Assembly (NCBI GenBank): GCA_013695775.1
Contig: JACCZV010000349.1
Coordinates: 1 to 15,641, forward strand
From: Chitinophagales bacterium
Lineage (GTDB): Bacteria; Bacteroidota; Bacteroidia; Chitinophagales; UBA10324
Length of the DNA: 15,641 bases
Direction: 5' to 3'
The position numbers and the translations under genes are program-made. The notes beneath the pieces were generated by a model. The model was given only the letters and a program-made list of their open reading frames with translations, did not search any database and was not told where the DNA came from. This document shows positions 7,602 to 15,519 of this stretch, in pieces. Every line of letters begins with the position of its first letter. Position 1 is the stretch's first letter.

Positions 7602-8864
7602 TTATTGACGAAAGATAATGGTTATAGTTGTTCCACGGCCAAGCTCACTCTGAAGTTTCACTTTGCCACCGTGGTCTTTCACTACATGCCTTACATAATA
7701 TAAGCCGAGGCCAAATCCCTTTACGTCATGCACGTCGCCGGTAGAGACACGATAGAATTGGTCAAAAATGCGCTTTGAATTTTTTTTGCTGATGCCCGTT
7801 CCATTATCCCTTACTGTGAATTGAAGCTTCCTGCCCACATTGCCTGTGGTAACATCGATTACCGGGCTACCATTGTTATATTTGATCGAGTTGTCGAGAA
7901 GATTAAAAATCATATTTATTAGATGCATACGGTCGCCACGGATTCTTGGGTTTGCTGCATTCAAATCGGTATTTATGGTGCCACCTTTTTCTTTAACGAG
8001 CTCCTTCGCGCTTGCAATTGCATGTTCAAGGCATTCATGAAAGTCAATTTCTTCCATCTGGTACTCCATTTTTTTCTGGTCAGAAAGTGCCACCTGCAAT
8101 ACCCTTTCTACCTGGGATTTTAATCGGAGGGCCTCTGTCTGAATCATATTGGAATAATGCTCTATCGCGCCTACCTGCTGTTGAACCTCCGGCTTGGTTA
8201 GCAAACGGGAGGTTACCAATATGGTTGATACTGGAGTTTTAAATTCATGGGTCATGTTGTTTACAAAATCCTTCTGTACATCGGATAATTGCTTCTGTCT
8301 CAAAATCGTGACAAGTGCAAAAGAAAAGAATAGCACAACCATTAGCAGTACCAATGATGAGAAAAGCCATATATTCATTGAACCGATCAGATTATTGGTT
8401 TTATCAGGAAAGTTTACCGTAAAATAATATAAATCATTTTTCCATTTTGGGAGCTCACGCGGAGGAGGGTTTGGCTCCTGCTGACTGAACGACACATAAT
8501 TTCCATATACAAGCTTTTGATGATTGCAATCATATACTCCATATTCAAAATCCAGTATCAAGCCATGTTGTATAAAATCCGTTGTCAGCAACGATTCAAG
8601 CACTTTGGTATCAATTTCTCCATTTACGCTAACAACGAAATAATTACTCGAAAGCTGCTTCACCAGGCGTGCATTTGGGATCTGTTGCCTGTTAATTTGA
8701 AGTAACTGTTCTCCCACCCTTTGAAGTGATGTAGATACGTTCTGATCAAACTGCCTTTCGCGAACATCGAATGCCTTTCGAAACCAAAACACCTGCAACA
8801 CTACAATCCCTGACATGGATATGATGGCAAGCAGGGTAACCATTTGTATGGTCCGGTTTCTCAA
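7602..8864 (-). CDS. Sensor histidine kinase, RprX-like, first gene of a two-component operon
   Basis: Inner-membrane kinase partnered with the regulator directly downstream. The 420 residues hold TM1 (about 8-27), an extracytoplasmic sensor region of about 135 residues with no recognised domain, and TM2 (about 165-188). Next comes a HisKA domain with phospho-acceptor H206 in NNMTHEFKTPVSTIL, then HATPase with the N box FNLLDNSIKYN (N325), G1 VRDNGTGIS (353-357) and G2 GFGLGLYY (382-390). All catalytic motifs are intact. The start codon is TTG at 8864: residues LRNRTIQ before the next ATG (8843) resemble the usual opening of Bacteroidota kinases of this class, so TTG is preferred. ATG 8843 would shorten TM1's flank only. 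A Pro-rich segment (PNPPPRELP, about 131-139) lies late in the sensor region. The stimulus cannot be read from sequence. Confidence 0.93.
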   Translation of the reverse strand: MRNRTIQMVTLLAIISMSGIVVLQVFWFRKAFDVRERQFDQNVSTSLQRVGEQLLQINRQQIPNARLVKQLSSNYFVVSVNGEIDTKVLESLLTTDFIQHGLILDFEYGVYDCNHQKLVYGNYVSFSQQEPNPPPRELPKWKNDLYYFTVNFPDKTNNLIGSMNIWLFSSLVLLMVVLFFSFALVTILRQKQLSDVQKDFVNNMTHEFKTPVSTILVTSRLLTKPEVQQQVGAIEHYSNMIQTEALRLKSQVERVLQVALSDQKKMEYQMEEIDFHECLEHAIASAKELVKEKGGTINTDLNAANPRIRGDRMHLINMIFNLLDNSIKYNNGSPVIDVTTGNVGRKLQFTVRDNGTGISKKNSKRIFDQFYRVSTGDVHDVKGFGLGLYYVRHVVKDHGGKVKLQSELGRGTTITIIFRQ

Positions 8865-9001
8865 AGAGTTTTGAATTAATGGTTCGACATAAATGATTAG
8901 ATAATTCTGGAATCCGCCATCTCGTAAGAGGAGAATTTTTCTTTAACAACTTTTTAAGAATAATTCAATATCCGGTAACAAGACTGTCTGCATCGCTATA
9001 T

Positions 9002-9009
9002 TACTTTTG
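9002..9009 (+). promoter_or_regulatory. Possible -7 element for the small-ORF transcript
   Basis: TACTTTTG is an exact TAnnTTTG match 11 bases before the ATG at 9021. Transcription would then begin about 5 bases before the ATG, giving an almost leaderless mRNA. No good -33 TTTG is seen. It lies in the divergent gap with the histidine kinase gene. Confidence 0.35.
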
Positions 9010-9020
9010 ACTTTCGATTT

Positions 9021-9194
9021 ATGAAACACTTCTTTTATCATTCACTTGTGACTTATCAGATGCGCGCCATGACCCGCATTTTCTGTAAGGAATGTGCTTC
9101 TGTTACATCTTCGATAGACCCGCTTAATGCGAATAATATTTATAAGACTATTGGTAAAATACCTGCCCAGAGTCAAAGATGCTCGTTTGGTTGA
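9021..9194 (+). CDS. Candidate small protein of 57 residues, unrecognised
   Basis: ATG 9021 opens a frame that runs 57 codons to TGA 9192-9194. It begins MKHFFYHSLVTYQMRAMTRI and continues with FCKECASVTSSIDPLN; it ends SQRCSFG. I do not recognise it. There is one CxxC pair (C22, C25) and a third Cys near the end (C54), and no membrane segment. Support for reality is contextual: an exact TAnnTTTG motif just upstream, and a perfect hairpin followed by a strong rho-independent terminator starting 1 base after the stop. The run fills an otherwise gene-free divergent/convergent gap. Against it, a frame of this length can arise by chance, and the unit could instead be a non-coding RNA of about 240 nt whose sequence happens to be open. 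Confidence 0.4.
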   Translation: MKHFFYHSLVTYQMRAMTRIFCKECASVTSSIDPLNANNIYKTIGKIPAQSQRCSFG

Positions 9195-9195
9195 G

Positions 9196-9216
9196 GACCA
9201 ATTCTAAGAATTGGTC
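9196..9216 (+). other. Perfect 9-bp hairpin directly after the small ORF
   Basis: GACCAATTC at 9196-9204 and GAATTGGTC at 9208-9216 form a perfect stem with a TAA loop. It stands 5 bases before the terminator stem. It is too AT-flanked to terminate by itself; it may protect the 3' end, be a protein-binding palindrome, or belong to a structured RNA. Confidence 0.6.
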
Positions 9217-9221
9217 ATTTA

Positions 9222-9256
9222 AACTCCGTCGCCTGACATCGACGGAGTTTTTTTTT
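9222..9256 (+). terminator. Rho-independent terminator of the small transcript
   Basis: AACTCCGTCG at 9222-9231 pairs perfectly with CGACGGAGTT at 9240-9249 across an 8-base loop, and the stem runs into nine consecutive T (9248-9256). It is the strongest terminator in the window and points to real plus-strand transcription entering from the left. No annotated-length plus-strand gene lies immediately upstream other than the 57-codon frame. Confidence 0.9.
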
Positions 9257-9321
9257 GTTAACCTGGCGAAAATAACAAATCTAATTGTTGAATGTTAAAA
9301 AATAAAAAGTAGGTCATTAAA

Positions 9322-9337
9322 CCATGAATTCTCATGG
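9322..9337 (-). terminator. Weak hairpin downstream of the T9SS cargo gene
   Basis: CCATGA (9322-9327) and TCATGG (9332-9337) form a 6-bp stem with a 4-base loop, about 87 bases beyond the stop of the large minus-strand gene. Read on the minus strand it is followed by TTTAATG, then further T-rich sequence (about 9297-9312). This is a possible but weak terminator. The rest of 9257-9423 shows nothing I can name. Confidence 0.3.
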
Positions 9338-9423
9338 GTAGCCTAAGTCACTCCCTCAGAAATTATTTTTGGTGCGTGGAAGGGCAGAAATGTTATTTCA
9401 TTGCCAAACAAATGCTGTAAATA

Positions 9424-12400
9424 TTATTGCTTCATTGCTTTGATCACGATAGGGAAATGGTAAAAATTCACTTTTATAAAATAAATTCCTGATGGCAGGT
9501 CGCCTGAAATAAAAGATATGTAGTCTGTTCCATCAGTTAATTGAAGAGAGCTTTCACGAATCAGCTTACCAGCAAAATCCGTCATTTGAACTATAACATG
9601 CTGATTGTTTTTTGATGCGATTAGAACTGAAAGCTCGCTGTTGAAAGGATTTGGAAAGATCGCAATACTGTTGGTCAGAGAGTTTTCCGTGAATACAACC
9701 CAGCGGACTGGAGAATATGTAAAGCTTTGATCTAAATCTACCATGCGCAGCCGGTAAAAAACTTTCTCACCACCAAGTTCCTTTACGAAACTATCAATGA
9801 AAGAATAATTAATGGGTTCGGAGCTGAAACCCGAAGCATCCAACACTGCTGATCCTTCAAAGCTTAATCCATCCAAACTTCTTTCAATTACAAAGAGATC
9901 GCTGTTATATTCTGCTGACGTTTGCCACATTAAAACCGCATTATTATTCACGAGTTCAACTGCGAAATCTGTGAGCTCAATAGGCAGTATAAAAATTCCA
10001 AACCCAATTGCAAAATCTGAAAAGCTGTTACAAGTATAACCCGTGCGGGCTGCTATGGCCGTGCCTCCTGCTTCGGACTGAGTGCTATTGGTGTGCACAC
10101 CACACTGGTCCCATGGCAATGCGCAGTCATCCGTACAGTTTGCTCTTTTTATAACGGAATACATCATAGGGTCAGCCTGTGAATTCGTGTGCCCGCGTTC
10201 ATAGAGTGTAATATTATAACTGCAGGAGGGGCTGCTAACTTCATTCAAGCTTGCATCGTAAGGCGTGAAAGTCCACCACCCCGCATTCAGGCGGTCTGTG
10301 ATGGGGGTACCATCCACCATACAGGAATAGGGTTCGTTAGTTGTCGATGCATCCTGGGTGAAGGAAGATAACAGATTATCAATATTGGTATTTTGGCTGA
10401 AATCTATATTCGCCAATTCATAATAAGTACCTGTTCCTATCGGGAAAGCATAATTTCCGGCTATTGTTTTTCTTCTCAGGTTTCCATTGATCCATGAGGA
10501 TGCAGTACTATTTGAAGCCGGGTATGAAATAGCTACTGTTTCATAATTTTGAACAAATACCTCACTCGTCCCTGTTGAAATTATTCCGGCGGTTAGATAA
10601 AGATTATGCATCACGTTCACATTCGTAAGCGTAGCTAAATCAATTCCAACCCCATTATTGACCTCCAAATCATAAAAGGTCTCTGCACCTCCACCTGGTA
10701 CAACAATTGTTTGTGTTGTAGTGCCATTAAATGATACCAAACGCGTGTTTGGGTTATATGACCCTGTTACTCCATGGGTCCAGTTTCCATTAATAATAAT
10801 GTCATTGAAGGGAGCCACATTTAAAGACGACTGGGTTAGTGTGCCATTAAGTATAATTTCCCCCAAAACAATAAGGTCATTCGTCATTTGATTAGCCCCA
10901 TTATTCATTGTTAGGGTCGAGCCAGCATCTATGGTAAGATTTCCCCCACACTGTCGGGCAATTTCAGGCGCACCATTTCCCAGGTCTAAAATGGTGTTGT
11001 TACTTATTTGAACGTTGTATGGATATCCGGCACCTGTATTTGCGGACCATTCCAGGCCACGGTAAAAAGTGCTGGCAGTATTGTATTGCAGTGTGGCGGA
11101 GCCGACTGTATAATATGGAGCATTGACTTTCACACATGCTCCTGCATCAAGTCGAAAAACTTTATTAATTGAAGTGGCAGTGCTAAATGTTAACGAGTCG
11201 TTGGTACTTACGATATTGAAGGTGACAGTACCCGTAATTGCAGCCTTGCCATCAAAGGCCACCTCTTCTAAGCTATTGCCAGCGCTGAAAGATCCGATTA
11301 CGTTAAAAGCACCTTCGACGCAACCTTCTGATATTGTTAATAGAGTATTGTTAGTCATTGATAGAGATGCCAGGGCATTGATAGTTATAGACTGACAGGT
11401 GGCATTCGCCGATGAGATTGTGCAAACTCCGCCCGGAATAATCACATCAGTAGTACCAATCGGAACTACTGTCGGCAACCAGTTTGAGGCATTGTTCCAA
11501 TCTGTGCTGGTAATGCCCTGCCATACAGCATTCCCGAATTCATCTGCACCAATATCGGGGATGGTGGGATTACGCATTTCATTGTCATAATCTACTATTA
11601 CAGATACAGGTATTCCTCCATTACAAGATGTGGCATCGAGGATGTGAAGGTCAGTTGATGATACAAAAACCATACTCTGTGAAATTGAAGCCAGAATGCC
11701 ATCTGATGGGTTGTCTTGCCCGGTAGCTAAATACCAGTCACCCAAAGTAATTTTATCACCAGAGGCATATCCCAATATGCCGGCTATACCAGTAACATAT
11801 ATATTATTGTTGGTACCGGTATAGGTGAATGTTCCGGCAAAATAGATGGCGTAATTTTTCGGATTTCCGCCATTTGAGGTTCTCTCATTTGCTAAAATAT
11901 TATTCTTAGAGGTGAGCACACCCGAATTAGCCAGGTAATAAGCAGCACTTGTACCCGATCCTGTATTTGCTAAACCCATGATCCGTGTTGAATTGTAATA
12001 GCTTGTAACGCTTCCCCCGGCCTGATAAATCCCCCTGACTATGGCATTTACTGCACCGGTATCACCAAGACAGATCATATTATTGTATAAATTATAGTTG
12101 TTGCTTAGGGCAGTTATGCCCGCAATTAAGGAGGAATTGGATGAAGATTTAATCCAAAAATCTGCGATCAGATTTTTTTCAATGGTGACGGAAGAAGTGG
12201 TACTTGCATTCCAATAAATACCTCTTACCTCTACCGGAGAAAACGTTACCGCAGAATTTTTAAGGGCGATAAGCTGATTGCCGCTAATAAAATCTCCACT
12301 GACCGACGTGGCATTGTTTAAAATTCCGATGACTGAAGCGAAAGAACCAGCATTTGTATTGGGTCCGGAATGTGTCAGATTCTGAATAATATTGGATGAA

Positions 12401-13848
12401 ATCGTTGTAGGACTCGCGGTACAGTATATTCCTATAATATTAGCTTTAGATTGATCTGAGGTAATATTGTTAGCTGTGGGATTTCCGATTGTATTGGATG
12501 ATATGATGGTTGGGTTAACTGTACCCTCTTTTTTAATTCCTACAAAGCCCATTGTTTGCTTGATGGTGGACGAAGATGAATACTTCAAGATCGTAATTCC
12601 ACCGATCGTGTTACCTGTGATGGTATGTGCCTTGGTTCCTCTCGAAACTATGCCTGCCACGCCCGTAGAGTCGGACTCAGTTATTTGTCGGGAGCGAATG
12701 ATTATGCTTCCTGCACCTGAAACTGTTCCAATGATGTTATTTGTGATTGACGCAAGGCAATTATCTACATAGATTCCAAAAAAGGCCTGGCTCAATAGAC
12801 CTGAAGAGGATGGAGCCCGAGCAGTGGTAAAATCTATATTAGTTATCGTGTTCCCTGAAATGGTTGACAAGGCTCCATTGCTTCCTCCTTCAAGTATTAT
12901 TGTCTCAAATTCAACGGCGTAATTGTCGCTTACATTAATGGTTGTAGTACCCATACCTGCAGAGTTGGCGTAGCCAATGATGTTGTTGATTATATTGAAA
13001 TTTCCGGAATTCACATCACTGGGGGTGCTAATGCGAATGGTACGATAGGACGCCTGCCCTCCGACTGAAAAAGTGCGCGTTGCGGTCTGGTAAAACCTAT
13101 TATCTGAAATTGTCCAGCCGGAAGCATAGGTTACAATATAAATACCGTTACTGTTTATATTGCTCGAGACCGTGCCATGAAAAAAATCGTGAATAGAATT
13201 ATTACTGATTATTATATTGTCATTCCCTTTTACATTGGTCGCATAAGATCTAATGCAGCTGTAAGGAAGATTGGCTCCTGAGGGGCCTATATCACAATAA
13301 GAGATGGTATTGTTATCATTCCCCGAAGTCCCGCTTGAAGAAGAAAAGGAAACCACCGCACCGTCGCTGATGTTACCAGCTAAGCCGGTAGAGGATCCTT
13401 TGAGGATACACCGGGTTACGGTATTATATAACGCATCGTTTATAAATTTTACAGTAGAGGCGATGCTGTTTATACTCTGGCAATCGAGCGTTAAAGAGCT
13501 TCCTCCTGAGTTCAATCCATCAACAGTTACATTATCGGCACCGTTGAACTCAAGCAACAGATCGAAAGCTGTAGTGATGGTGACGGCAACACCCGAAGCA
13601 GGCTGAATAGCAACCGATGTCCAGCTATTGCTTGCAAGACTGGCAGGGGCTATTTCTGTGAAACTACCGTTGATGGTTATTAAGATGTTCGCTCCGGTTT
13701 GTCCACCACTGATTCCGGTAAAGGCTTCGCTTAGTGTTGAATACCCGCCATTTCCTGTGAGCGCTCCTGATACGGTTACATTTTGAGCAAAACTAATGGA
13801 TAAATAGAAAGGAGATAGAAATACCAAATAATAGTATAAATTTTTCAT
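9424..13848 (-). CDS. Large secreted right-handed beta-helix protein with T9SS type A C-terminal sorting domain
   Basis: A 1474-residue T9SS cargo. From ATG 13848 the first 21 residues form a signal peptide (Lys, Tyr/Leu-rich core, SFA before Gln22); a TTG at 13857 would add three residues. Residues about 25-760 are Asn/Ser/Thr/Ile/Gly-rich with repeated xSxNTI, ISNNxI and ITxNxIG units, typical of parallel beta-helix (PbH1) coils. GADEFG (767-772) closes this part. A new module starts WNNASNWLPTVVPIGTTDVI (about 780-800), followed by a second solenoid-like stretch rich in LTI.AGSTLTMNNG units, then FNGTTTQTIVVPGGG (about 1039). A Cys-containing segment spans about 1209-1273. An FN3-like domain (about 1284-1385) has VLMWQTSAEYNSDLFVIERS and FYRLRMVDLD. 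The sorting domain (about 1395-1474) has IAIFPNPFNSEL and LPSGIYFIKV. Likely surface-attached or released; ligand or substrate unknown. No catalytic motif is recognised. Confidence 0.93.
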   Translation of the reverse strand: MKNLYYYLVFLSPFYLSISFAQNVTVSGALTGNGGYSTLSEAFTGISGGQTGANILITINGSFTEIAPASLASNSWTSVAIQPASGVAVTITTAFDLLLEFNGADNVTVDGLNSGGSSLTLDCQSINSIASTVKFINDALYNTVTRCILKGSSTGLAGNISDGAVVSFSSSSGTSGNDNNTISYCDIGPSGANLPYSCIRSYATNVKGNDNIIISNNSIHDFFHGTVSSNINSNGIYIVTYASGWTISDNRFYQTATRTFSVGGQASYRTIRISTPSDVNSGNFNIINNIIGYANSAGMGTTTINVSDNYAVEFETIILEGGSNGALSTISGNTITNIDFTTARAPSSSGLLSQAFFGIYVDNCLASITNNIIGTVSGAGSIIIRSRQITESDSTGVAGIVSRGTKAHTITGNTIGGITILKYSSSSTIKQTMGFVGIKKEGTVNPTIISSNTIGNPTANNITSDQSKANIIGIYCTASPTTISSNIIQNLTHSGPNTNAGSFASVIGILNNATSVSGDFISGNQLIALKNSAVTFSPVEVRGIYWNASTTSSVTIEKNLIADFWIKSSSNSSLIAGITALSNNYNLYNNMICLGDTGAVNAIVRGIYQAGGSVTSYYNSTRIMGLANTGSGTSAAYYLANSGVLTSKNNILANERTSNGGNPKNYAIYFAGTFTYTGTNNNIYVTGIAGILGYASGDKITLGDWYLATGQDNPSDGILASISQSMVFVSSTDLHILDATSCNGGIPVSVIVDYDNEMRNPTIPDIGADEFGNAVWQGITSTDWNNASNWLPTVVPIGTTDVIIPGGVCTISSANATCQSITINALASLSMTNNTLLTISEGCVEGAFNVIGSFSAGNSLEEVAFDGKAAITGTVTFNIVSTNDSLTFSTATSINKVFRLDAGACVKVNAPYYTVGSATLQYNTASTFYRGLEWSANTGAGYPYNVQISNNTILDLGNGAPEIARQCGGNLTIDAGSTLTMNNGANQMTNDLIVLGEIILNGTLTQSSLNVAPFNDIIINGNWTHGVTGSYNPNTRLVSFNGTTTQTIVVPGGGAETFYDLEVNNGVGIDLATLTNVNVMHNLYLTAGIISTGTSEVFVQNYETVAISYPASNSTASSWINGNLRRKTIAGNYAFPIGTGTYYELANIDFSQNTNIDNLLSSFTQDASTTNEPYSCMVDGTPITDRLNAGWWTFTPYDASLNEVSSPSCSYNITLYERGHTNSQADPMMYSVIKRANCTDDCALPWDQCGVHTNSTQSEAGGTAIAARTGYTCNSFSDFAIGFGIFILPIELTDFAVELVNNNAVLMWQTSAEYNSDLFVIERSLDGLSFEGSAVLDASGFSSEPINYSFIDSFVKELGGEKVFYRLRMVDLDQSFTYSPVRWVVFTENSLTNSIAIFPNPFNSELSVLIASKNNQHVIVQMTDFAGKLIRESSLQLTDGTDYISFISGDLPSGIYFIKVNFYHFPIVIKAMKQ

Positions 13849-14190
13849 ATTTGGCAATATACGTAAATATTAGAGATAAGGATGAAAAAAATACGAATAT
13901 TATAGTGAGTCTCAAAGGCATCATATGCCAAATCCTAATCCTCTTTTTTTTTCAACCGTTTATATACTGTGGACCTGCCATTCCTATCCTGCGAACAAGC
14001 GGGATGTTAGGCATGATCTCTCCTGAAATGCTTTACATATTTTCCATTCAAAATCTTTCTCTTTGATTACCATATCCGTCATAGACTTAACGGCCTGAAG
14101 TACTCAGAAGCATTAAAATAAGAATGCAAAGCAAGGTTAACCATTCCTGCTTTGCATTCGTACTGGAATCGAGTCTTAGTGGCCTGCTAT
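13849..14190. other. Intergenic region between the coiled-coil protein gene and the T9SS cargo gene
   Basis: These 342 bases hold the terminator at 14111-14159 and otherwise AT-rich sequence with a nine-T run near 13945. They should include the promoter of the minus-strand cargo gene, but I find no exact TAnnTTTG on that strand; TAGGATTTG (about 13927-13935) is one base off. A plus-strand frame of about 70 codons here has only a TTG start and no coding character. Confidence 0.5.
14111..14159 (-). terminator. Rho-independent terminator of the coiled-coil protein gene
   Basis: GAATGCAAAGCA (14122-14133) and TGCTTTGCATTC (14148-14159) form a perfect 12-bp stem with a 14-base loop. On the minus strand the stem is followed by TTATTTTAATG, a broken U-tract. 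It starts 32 bases after the stop codon of the 318-residue gene, so it fits as its terminator and separates it from the downstream cargo gene on the same strand. Confidence 0.75.
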
Positions 14191-15147
14191 TTACTTCAGC
14201 TCGAATTCTTTTTTACCTACCAGGTAACCATCCTGGTAAATTTCTGCGACATATTTACCACTCTCGAAGGGAGTGCCCTGACTCCAGTTCACGCATACAT
14301 TATCTTTTTGCTGTTTATAATCAACATTGGCTACTGTTGTATACTGACTCTCCTGCCCTGTTTCTATCGAAGTAAATACTCCTGACCCCTTATCCTGAAT
14401 TGCTAAAGGAACACCCTGCGGATTAATTATCCTTATGAAGAGCGTTTTCATCCCCGAATCGGTGACATGATTTTCAGGTACTTCGAAACAAAGTTTCAAC
14501 TGGTCAGCCTTTTTTGCTTTTCCGGTATCCTTTTGTTTCCCATTCGATTTGGTGCGCACACCCGTCATTTCAATGTTATTAGGCAGAAGAAGAGAGGCAA
14601 CCGTTACCTTTTGCGACAATGTACTGTTGGTGCTGGTGAGGATTGTATTTTCATTAATTTTCTCCGTCAGATTGCGCCCAAGTGAATCGTTGGCAACTAA
14701 AAGAATACGATTTTCTCTTTGAACCGAATCCAGTTGTGCGTTCATGTTAGAAATTATCAGATTCAAATTGCTCAACTGTTTTTTATAATCGGTCTCATTC
14801 AGCCTGAATTTTTTCCTGTCATTCTCCAAATCAGCCTTCAAGCCAAGGATATATTTCTCCTTTATGGCCAGCACACTGTCAAGAGCTGCATTTTTTCCTT
14901 TATAAGAATCAATCTCTGCAAGGGCTTCATTATATTTTGAATCGAGATCTCTGTATCTATCTTCTGATTCAGCTACTTCTGTGGTCAGCCTGTTGGCAAG
15001 TTTTGTTTTGCTGGCATTTTCCGCAAACAGGTATATCCCGGTTCCCAAAAGCACGAGAGTGGCTATTAGAAAAAGTATGTTTGTGTTCTTATTCCTATTT
15101 GCCGGCCGGCTGAGGTTGCCTTCCGGATTTACAGTTTGGTCGTCCAT
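14191..15147 (-). CDS. Membrane-anchored coiled-coil protein with C-terminal beta domain, function unknown
   Basis: A 318-residue protein I cannot name. A short polar N-terminal tail precedes one membrane helix (about 23-43, ILFLIATLVLLGTGIYLFA). Residues about 48-185 are predicted by eye to be coiled coil, with heptad-like Leu/Ile/Asn and repeats such as LDSKYNEALAEIDSYKGKNAAL. A short Lys-rich linker (SNGKQKDTGKAKKADQ) follows. A C-terminal domain of about 105 residues starts LKLCFEVPENHV and ends GYLVGKKEFELK; its alternating strands look like an Ig-like or carbohydrate-type beta fold, with two Cys in the LCFEV and NVCVNW strands. Such proteins are often auto-annotated as SMC-like because of the coil, which would be misleading. 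No ATPase motif is present. It is monocistronic, ending at its own terminator. ATG 15147 is a clear start. An exact TAnnTTTG on the minus strand (15284-15277) lies 130 bases upstream. Confidence 0.85.
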   Translation of the reverse strand: MDDQTVNPEGNLSRPANRNKNTNILFLIATLVLLGTGIYLFAENASKTKLANRLTTEVAESEDRYRDLDSKYNEALAEIDSYKGKNAALDSVLAIKEKYILGLKADLENDRKKFRLNETDYKKQLSNLNLIISNMNAQLDSVQRENRILLVANDSLGRNLTEKINENTILTSTNSTLSQKVTVASLLLPNNIEMTGVRTKSNGKQKDTGKAKKADQLKLCFEVPENHVTDSGMKTLFIRIINPQGVPLAIQDKGSGVFTSIETGQESQYTTVANVDYKQQKDNVCVNWSQGTPFESGKYVAEIYQDGYLVGKKEFELK

Positions 15148-15387
15148 GGTTATAAATAGTTTTTGGTGATGAGACTTAAAAAGAAGCCATCTTCCCCTTG
15201 AAATTTATGCCAGTTTATTTAATTTTTATCTTATACCTCATGCTTTCATTATTTCCTTGAAAAAACGCCTGAAACCCAAAAATATTTACAGATCATAAAA
15301 ATTATCTAAAAATCACATGGAACACTCTTAAAATCAGGCACATGATCAACTTCATTGGGAAGTTCCATAATCAAAAACAAAATCAAT

Positions 15388-15395
15388 TAGCTTTG
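15388..15395 (+). promoter_or_regulatory. Possible -7 element for tRNA-Arg
   Basis: TAGCTTTG matches TAnnTTTG exactly, 37 bases before the first tRNA base, a plausible short 5' leader. No clear -33 TTTG at the usual distance. The rest of 15148-15432 is AT-rich and shows no gene. Confidence 0.35.
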
Positions 15396-15432
15396 CTTTT
15401 CTGATTTTAACTGGTCCACAAATCACGCAATT

Positions 15433-15504
15433 GGCCCCTTAGTTCAACGGATAGAATGTGAGTTTCCGGAACTCAAGATACAGGTTCGATTCCTGTAGGG
15501 GCTA
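15433..15504 (+). tRNA. tRNA-Arg, anticodon CCG
   Basis: All arms fold. The acceptor GGCCCCT (15433-15439) pairs with AGGGGCT (15497-15503) and the discriminator is A15504. The D stem GTTC/GAAT has loop AACGGATA. The anticodon stem TGAGT/ACTCA has loop TTCCGGA, giving anticodon CCG at 15466-15468, which reads the Arg codon CGG. The variable loop has four bases, and the T stem ACAGG/CCTGT has loop TTCGATT. The base after the discriminator is C but a CCA end is not encoded (CAAA follows), so CCA is added after transcription. Confidence 0.95.
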
Positions 15505-15519
15505 CAAAGTTATCCTCAA

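Noticed and set aside
12467..12772. 101-codon plus-strand frame inside the large cargo gene (similar ones at 13304 and 11123)
   Set aside because: Antisense shadows of a repetitive beta-helix coding sequence; the composition is explained by the real gene on the minus strand.
13851..14066. 71-codon plus-strand frame upstream of the T9SS cargo gene
   Set aside because: Only a TTG start, overlaps the cargo start region, has a poly-T tract giving FFF, and shows no motif or terminator.
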